DNA of 64,000 nt from Caproicibacter sp046707225 (GTDB lineage: Bacteria; Bacillota; Clostridia; Oscillospirales; Acutalibacteraceae), in assembly GCF_046707225.1 (NCBI RefSeq), contig NZ_JBJKOP010000036.1, positions 124,001-188,000 on the forward strand, written 5' to 3'. Shown one piece after another: positions 60,226 through 64,000 of this stretch. The number at the start of each line of letters is the position of its first letter. The stretch's first letter is position 1. Below the pieces are notes generated by a model. The model was not told the DNA's origin, did not search any database, and worked only from the letters and a program-made list of their open reading frames with translations. Both the position numbers and the translations under genes were made by a program.

Positions 60226-61055
60226 GGGTTCAAAGGATTTCGGAAGAAATCGCCCGGCTTTGTGTACAAGCTAACCGTGTTTTGCCGGAGGACCTGGAAA
60301 ACTGTATCGCCTGCGCCGCAAAAGAGGAAACCTCCGGGACAGGAAAGCCGATTCTGGAGGATCTTTGCGCTAACCTGCAGGCTGCGCGTAAATTGAACCT
60401 GCCGATCTGCCAGGACACTGGGGCCGCCGTTGTCTTTGCGGAAATCGGCCAGGAGGTTCACCTGACCGGCGGCGCGTTTGAAGACGCGGTCAACGAGGGC
60501 GTTCGACGCGGTTATCTGGACGGCTTGCTGCGCTGCTCCATGGTTGCCGATCCGCTGCGGCGCGTCAATACAGGAGATAATACGCCGGCCATTCTGCATA
60601 CGCGGATTGTTCCGGGTGACAAAATAAGGCTTTTGGTGGCGCCCAAGGGTTTCGGAAGCGAAAATATGAGCCGAATCCGGATGTTTACTCCGTCCGCATC
60701 AGAGGACGATCTTGTGAATTATGTTGCCGAAACCGCAAAGACCGCGGGGAGCAACCCTTGCCCGCCGATGGTGCTTGGGGTTGGCATCGGCGGCGATTTC
60801 GAACAATGCGCGCTGTTGGCGAAAAAAGCGCTCTGCCGTCCGGTTTCTCAGCATAACCCGGACCTGTTTTACGCCGGCTTGGAGCAGAGAATGCTGGAAA
60901 AGGTCAACGAGCTTGGAATCGGGCCGCAGGGCTTCGGCGGAAAAACGACTGCGCTTGCGGTAGCGATTGAATGGTATCCGACTCATATTGCGGGTCTGCC
61001 TGTGGCCGTCAACGTCGGCTGCCATGTCACGCGGCACGGCAGCGTGACGATTTAA
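60213..61055 (+). CDS. Fumarate hydratase alpha subunit, class I (TtdA-like)
   Basis: A 280-residue protein like the alpha half of two-subunit iron-sulfur fumarases or tartrate dehydratases. ICQDTGAAVVFAEIGQ, GFGSENMSRIRM, GVGIGGDFEQC and GPQGFGGKTTALAV are signature segments, and cluster cysteines are present. It adds water to fumarate, or acts on a related hydroxyacid. GTG 60213 lies within the amidohydrolase end, behind GGGGGC. The beta subunit expected next is not there; hpf follows. Confidence 0.88.
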   Translation: MREIGVQRISEEIARLCVQANRVLPEDLENCIACAAKEETSGTGKPILEDLCANLQAARKLNLPICQDTGAAVVFAEIGQEVHLTGGAFEDAVNEGVRRGYLDGLLRCSMVADPLRRVNTGDNTPAILHTRIVPGDKIRLLVAPKGFGSENMSRIRMFTPSASEDDLVNYVAETAKTAGSNPCPPMVLGVGIGGDFEQCALLAKKALCRPVSQHNPDLFYAGLEQRMLEKVNELGIGPQGFGGKTTALAVAIEWYPTHIAGLPVAVNVGCHVTRHGSVTI

Positions 61056-61141
61056 GAGTCTCCTATTCCTTTTTTCAACGGCGTATGTTATAGTATGAAT
61101 GGTGGATGAATCCTCCAAAGTACGCTAAAGGAGATGTTGTC

Positions 61142-61672
61142 ATGAAGATCACGATTACCGGCAGAAAAGTAAACCTGCGGGATCATTTCAAAGAGCTGGC
61201 TGTGAAGAAGCTCTCTCGCTTCGACCGCATTTTCGATGAGGATGCTGAGGCGAAGGTCGTCGTAACGGTGCTGAAAAATCGCCAGACGGTGGAGATTACA
61301 GTGCATTCCAAGGGAATGATTTACCGTGCGGAAGCGACTGCCGAAGAAATGAACGATGCTCTGGATGATGTAATCGGCGCGCTTTCCAGCCAAATTCGCA
61401 GAAATAAAACCCGTCTTGAAAAGAGAATCCATTTTTCAGCGCTTGATGAAGATTTTCAGGTTCCGGATGACCGTGAGGAATCTGAAGAATATAAAATTGT
61501 CCGCACCAAGCATTTTGGTGTAAAACCCATGAGCGTGGAAGAAGCCATCCTGCAGATGAATCTGCTGGAGCATCAGTTCTTTATGTTCCGCAACCAGGAA
61601 GACAATCAGATCAATGTTGTTTACAAACGCAGGGACGGCAATTACGGACTGCTTACACCGGACGCGGAATAG
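61142..61672 (+). CDS. hpf: Long-form ribosome hibernation-promoting factor
   Basis: A 176-residue HPF/RaiA. The N-terminal domain (about 1-100) is KITITGRKVNLRDHFKELAVKK-like (core TGRKVNLRDHF). After a linker, the C-terminal dimerisation domain has IVRTKHFGVKPMSVEEAILQMNLLEHQFFMF (core KPMSVEEAILQM). The long form drives 100S ribosome dimers in resting cells. ATG 61142 behind AAGGAGATG. Confidence 0.95.
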   Translation: MKITITGRKVNLRDHFKELAVKKLSRFDRIFDEDAEAKVVVTVLKNRQTVEITVHSKGMIYRAEATAEEMNDALDDVIGALSSQIRRNKTRLEKRIHFSALDEDFQVPDDREESEEYKIVRTKHFGVKPMSVEEAILQMNLLEHQFFMFRNQEDNQINVVYKRRDGNYGLLTPDAE

Positions 61673-61700
61673 CGCCGGAGAAAAAAAGAATACTATGAAA

Positions 61701-61730
61701 AAAGGGCTGCCGGGCGCGGCCCTTTCTTTC
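61701..61730 (+). terminator. Terminator after hpf
   Basis: AAAGGGC/GCCCTTT stem with an 11-nt GC-rich loop, followed by CTTTC. Confidence 0.6.
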
Positions 61731-61747
61731 TGAGGAGAGATAATATC

Positions 61748-62869
61748 ATGGAGGATTTTAAACTGGTATGCCCCTGCCTTCTCGGCGTGGAGGGCCTTGC
61801 CGCTGATGAAATCAGACGGATGGGAGCGGAAAATGTGGAAGCGCAGAACGGCCGGGTGGTTTTTGCCGGTTCGGAGGAAATGCTTGCGCGGGCGAATCTG
61901 TGGTCCCGCTGCGGAGAGCGGATTCTGATTCTGATGGGCGAGTTTACCGCGCGGAGCTTTGAAGAACTGTTTCAGGGAGTTAAGGCCCTACCATGGGAGC
62001 GCTGGATTGGAAGAAAGGACGCCTTTCCCGTTAAGGGTTCCAGCTTATCCTCTCAGCTGGTAAGCGTGCCGGATTGCCAGTCAATCGTCAAGAAGGCGGT
62101 TGTGGAACGTCTCAAGCAAAAGTATGCTGTTTCGTGGTTTGAAGAAACCGGAACAAAATACCAGATCCGTTTTCTTATTTTAAAGGACAGGGTCAGCCTG
62201 ATGATCGATACGTCCGGGGAAGGCCTGCATAAAAGGGGCTACCGCGCGAATTCTGCGGTGGCTCCGATCAAGGAAACACTTGCCGCTGCCATGGTTTCCC
62301 TTTCCCGCGTCCGCAGGGACGCCCATCTGATCGATCCTTTCTGCGGATCCGGAACCATTCTGATTGAAGGAGCAATGTACGCGCTGAACATTGCCCCGGG
62401 GCTACGCCGTAGCTTTGTGGGGGAGGAATTTGCCGGCATTGACGGAAGAGTGTGGCAAACGGAACGAGAGCGTGCGCGCGAGCTGGAGCGGCATGACGTT
62501 TCATTTCAGGCACTCGGGTTCGACGTGGACCCGGCAGCGCTCTCGCTCACTCTGGAAAACGCGAAAAAGGCGGGGGTCGGCGACCGTATTCGTGCGGAAA
62601 AGCGGGATATTTCGCAGTTCCGCGCGGAAGGCGAGTCCGGCTGCGTGATCTGCAATCCTCCCTACGGGGAGCGTCTGCTTGATTTGAAGCAGGCGCAGGA
62701 AATTTACCGCGCGATGGGAAGAACCTTTGAACGGCGTCATTTCTGGAGTTATTCCATCATCAGCCCGGATGATACGTTTGAAGATTGTTTTGGAAGAAAG
62801 GCGGATAAGCGGAGGAAGCTTTATAACGGAATGATTCGCTGCCAGTATTACATGTATTTTAAGGCATGA
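61748..62869 (+). CDS. THUMP-domain class I SAM-dependent RNA methyltransferase (RlmL N-type)
   Basis: A 373-residue methyltransferase. The N-terminal THUMP domain (about 45-155) is followed by the UPF0020 catalytic domain with FCGSGTILIEGAM (SAM-binding) and the NPPYGERL active motif typical of N2-guanine methylation. It matches the RlmL/YpsC type, acting on 23S rRNA; the C-terminal RlmK half is absent. ATG behind GAGGAGAG. Confidence 0.92.
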   Translation: MEDFKLVCPCLLGVEGLAADEIRRMGAENVEAQNGRVVFAGSEEMLARANLWSRCGERILILMGEFTARSFEELFQGVKALPWERWIGRKDAFPVKGSSLSSQLVSVPDCQSIVKKAVVERLKQKYAVSWFEETGTKYQIRFLILKDRVSLMIDTSGEGLHKRGYRANSAVAPIKETLAAAMVSLSRVRRDAHLIDPFCGSGTILIEGAMYALNIAPGLRRSFVGEEFAGIDGRVWQTERERARELERHDVSFQALGFDVDPAALSLTLENAKKAGVGDRIRAEKRDISQFRAEGESGCVICNPPYGERLLDLKQAQEIYRAMGRTFERRHFWSYSIISPDDTFEDCFGRKADKRRKLYNGMIRCQYYMYFKA

Positions 62870-62902
62870 TATCACCAAAAAACGTGAAATGAGGGAGTTC
62901 AG

Positions 62903-63295
62903 TTGTTTCAGGAAGATTGGGTCATGCGGCAGATTGAGAGTATCGTTAATTTTCTTACGGAAGCCGTACTGAACAAGAAAACACCGGATTTTGAAATATC
63001 AGAGACCGAAAAAAATGATACGGAATGGCTGCATGAACGGCTGCTGAACCTGATCCGCGGGAAACGGATCAATGAGGCAGAAGATCTTCTGTTCGAAAGG
63101 CTCGACACGGGCGATCGGCGATATTTGGAACTTGCCGTTGATTTTTATGCCAGGCTGAACAAGCTGGACGGCGATGCGCTTCGCGACAGTGATTTTTCGC
63201 GGTCGGAAATCGAAGATGGCCTGAAAGATGTCGCGAGCCGGTTTGGAATCCCTTTGGCTGATTTATTTCAATCCTTGCCCGGGGAGGAGAACTGA
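62903..63295 (+). CDS. DUF6483-like helical protein
   Basis: A 130-residue soluble helical protein, FQEDWVMRQIESIVNFLTEAVL at the start (core DWVMRQIESIVNFL), matching the DUF6483 type seen in clostridia, from memory. Tandem short helices follow (INEAEDLLFERLDTGD, YLELAVDFYARLNKL). TTG start behind GAGGGAG. Its stop overlaps the next ATG. Function unknown. Confidence 0.78.
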   Translation: MFQEDWVMRQIESIVNFLTEAVLNKKTPDFEISETEKNDTEWLHERLLNLIRGKRINEAEDLLFERLDTGDRRYLELAVDFYARLNKLDGDALRDSDFSRSEIEDGLKDVASRFGIPLADLFQSLPGEEN

Positions 63296-64000
63296 TGCGG
63301 TACGTCATGATTGTCAATCCCGCAGCCGGCAGGCAGAACGCCGCAGAAACAATTTTGCCGGGAATCCGGAAGGCTTTCATCAAACGCGGCTTGAATCCCG
63401 TCTGTTACATGACTCGGCGGCCCGGAGAGGCGGCCGAACTGGCGGCGAGAGAGGCGGAAAAGGGCGGTCCGGTCAGAATTTTCGCTTTCGGCGGGGACGG
63501 GACCCTTGGGGAAGTTGCCGAGGGCGTCACGGGAAAAAATAATGCGGAGATAGGAATTTTTCCCTGCGGTTCTGGCAATGATTATATCAAACTTTTCGGC
63601 TCTATGCAGGATTTCCTTTCACCGGAGCAGCAGCTCGAGGGTGATTCGCGCCCAGTTGATTTAATTCGGACGGAACTCGGAATTTCAATCAATGTCTGTT
63701 CTGTGGGGCTGGACGCTATGGTTGCGCTGAATATGGAGCGCCTGAAGCGGGTCCCGCTCGTCAGCGGCTCCGCAGCGTATGATTTGGGGCTGATTCGGGC
63801 GCTGTTTGGGCAGATCGGCAGCAACCTTCGTATTCGGATTGACGATTCCGAAGAGTTTCGGGGGTGCTTTTTGTTCGCGCTTGCCGCCAGCGGAAGATAT
63901 TACGGCGGCGGCTACTGCGGGGCTCCGCAGGCGATCCCCGACGACGGCCTGCTTGATTTTGTCATGATCCGAAAGCCTCCCTTTTACAAAATACCCATGC
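63295..64000 (+). CDS. Diacylglycerol-kinase-type lipid kinase (3' end outside window)
   Basis: 235 codons are visible, then the window ends with the frame still open. YVMIVNPAAGRQNA opens the DAGK catalytic domain, FAFGGDGTLGEVAEG carries the nucleotide-binding GGDGT, and FPCGSGNDYIKLFGS and VDLIRT follow. Of the YegS/DgkB/BmrU family: phosphorylates diacylglycerol or a related lipid. ATG 63295 overlaps the preceding stop by 1 bp. Confidence 0.93.
   Translation, partial: MRYVMIVNPAAGRQNAAETILPGIRKAFIKRGLNPVCYMTRRPGEAAELAAREAEKGGPVRIFAFGGDGTLGEVAEGVTGKNNAEIGIFPCGSGNDYIKLFGSMQDFLSPEQQLEGDSRPVDLIRTELGISINVCSVGLDAMVALNMERLKRVPLVSGSAAYDLGLIRALFGQIGSNLRIRIDDSEEFRGCFLFALAASGRYYGGGYCGAPQAIPDDGLLDFVMIRKPPFYKIPM

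Noticed and set aside
1..64000. Insertion sequences, prophage, integrase or CRISPR arrays
   Set aside because: No transposase, recombinase, phage structural gene or regularly spaced repeat was seen on either strand.

Overview
The window looks like the chromosome of an endospore-forming, low-to-mid GC Firmicute of the class Clostridia, probably an Oscillospirales/Ruminococcaceae-type organism. This is inferred from gene content: CotF-type coat proteins, the yabM-mazG-HU-rlbA-yabP-yabQ-divIC-yabR sporulation/division block, SepF/DivIVA, IreB, a T-box leader, a PadR/DUF1700/DUF4097 module, and an IMP cyclohydrolase plus separate AICAR transformylase in place of a fused PurH. Almost everything is ordinary chromosomal core. 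I see no insertion sequence, prophage, CRISPR array or rRNA operon.

Layout. 0-2.1 kb: end of an operon with an ABC ATPase and a substrate-binding-protein fold lacking a signal peptide, followed by an aborted reading frame. 2.1-4.9 kb: an AT-rich island on the minus strand with two small membrane proteins, an SPFH protein carrying five zinc ribbons, and tRNA-Ala(GGC). 5-9.1 kb: a CNNM/CorC transporter-like protein, a TetR regulator, a radical-SAM-like protein without its iron-sulfur motif, and a GT2 glycosyltransferase. 9.2-13.5 kb: envelope-stress-type regulators (ECF sigma plus DUF4179 anti-sigma; PadR plus DUF1700/DUF4097) and tandem membrane paralogues. 13.5-31.9 kb: a long plus-strand run, miaB-ricA-mutS-GNAT-mutL-miaA-adaptor-yggS-sepF-ylmH-divIVA-ileS, then lspA-rluD-type synthase-comEA, then nfeD-SPFH. 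These serve tRNA modification, mismatch repair, septum placement and membrane upkeep. 32-37.7 kb: a small promoter-peptide-terminator unit, then purE-purM-purN-purO-type-purH(transformylase)-purD.

37.8-42.2 kb (minus strand): ireB with an unknown partner, and pheS-pheT behind a Phe T-box. 42.2-46.1 kb: a DUF6106-like protein, an AcpS-NnrD fusion, a lipoprotein, a structured non-coding stretch, a MazF toxin with no visible antitoxin, and two CotF-family proteins. 46.1-53.9 kb: recJ-relA-MBL hydrolase-hemZ-uridine-kinase-like, then a zinc-ribbon protein. 54-59 kb: the yab/divIC block. 59-64 kb: an amidohydrolase, a lone class I fumarase alpha subunit, hpf, an rRNA methyltransferase, a DUF6483-like protein, and a diacylglycerol-kinase-type lipid kinase cut by the window edge.

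The observations I would follow first are the radical-SAM-like protein without its cysteine motif (6.9-7.9 kb), the SPFH/zinc-ribbon island (2.1-4.6 kb), the self-contained 26-codon unit before purE (32.0-32.2 kb), the foldable non-coding region before mazF (44.7-44.9 kb), the AcpS-NnrD fusion, and the tandem membrane paralogues whose second copy has no obvious start codon. All functional names come from reading motifs by eye; no database search was run.
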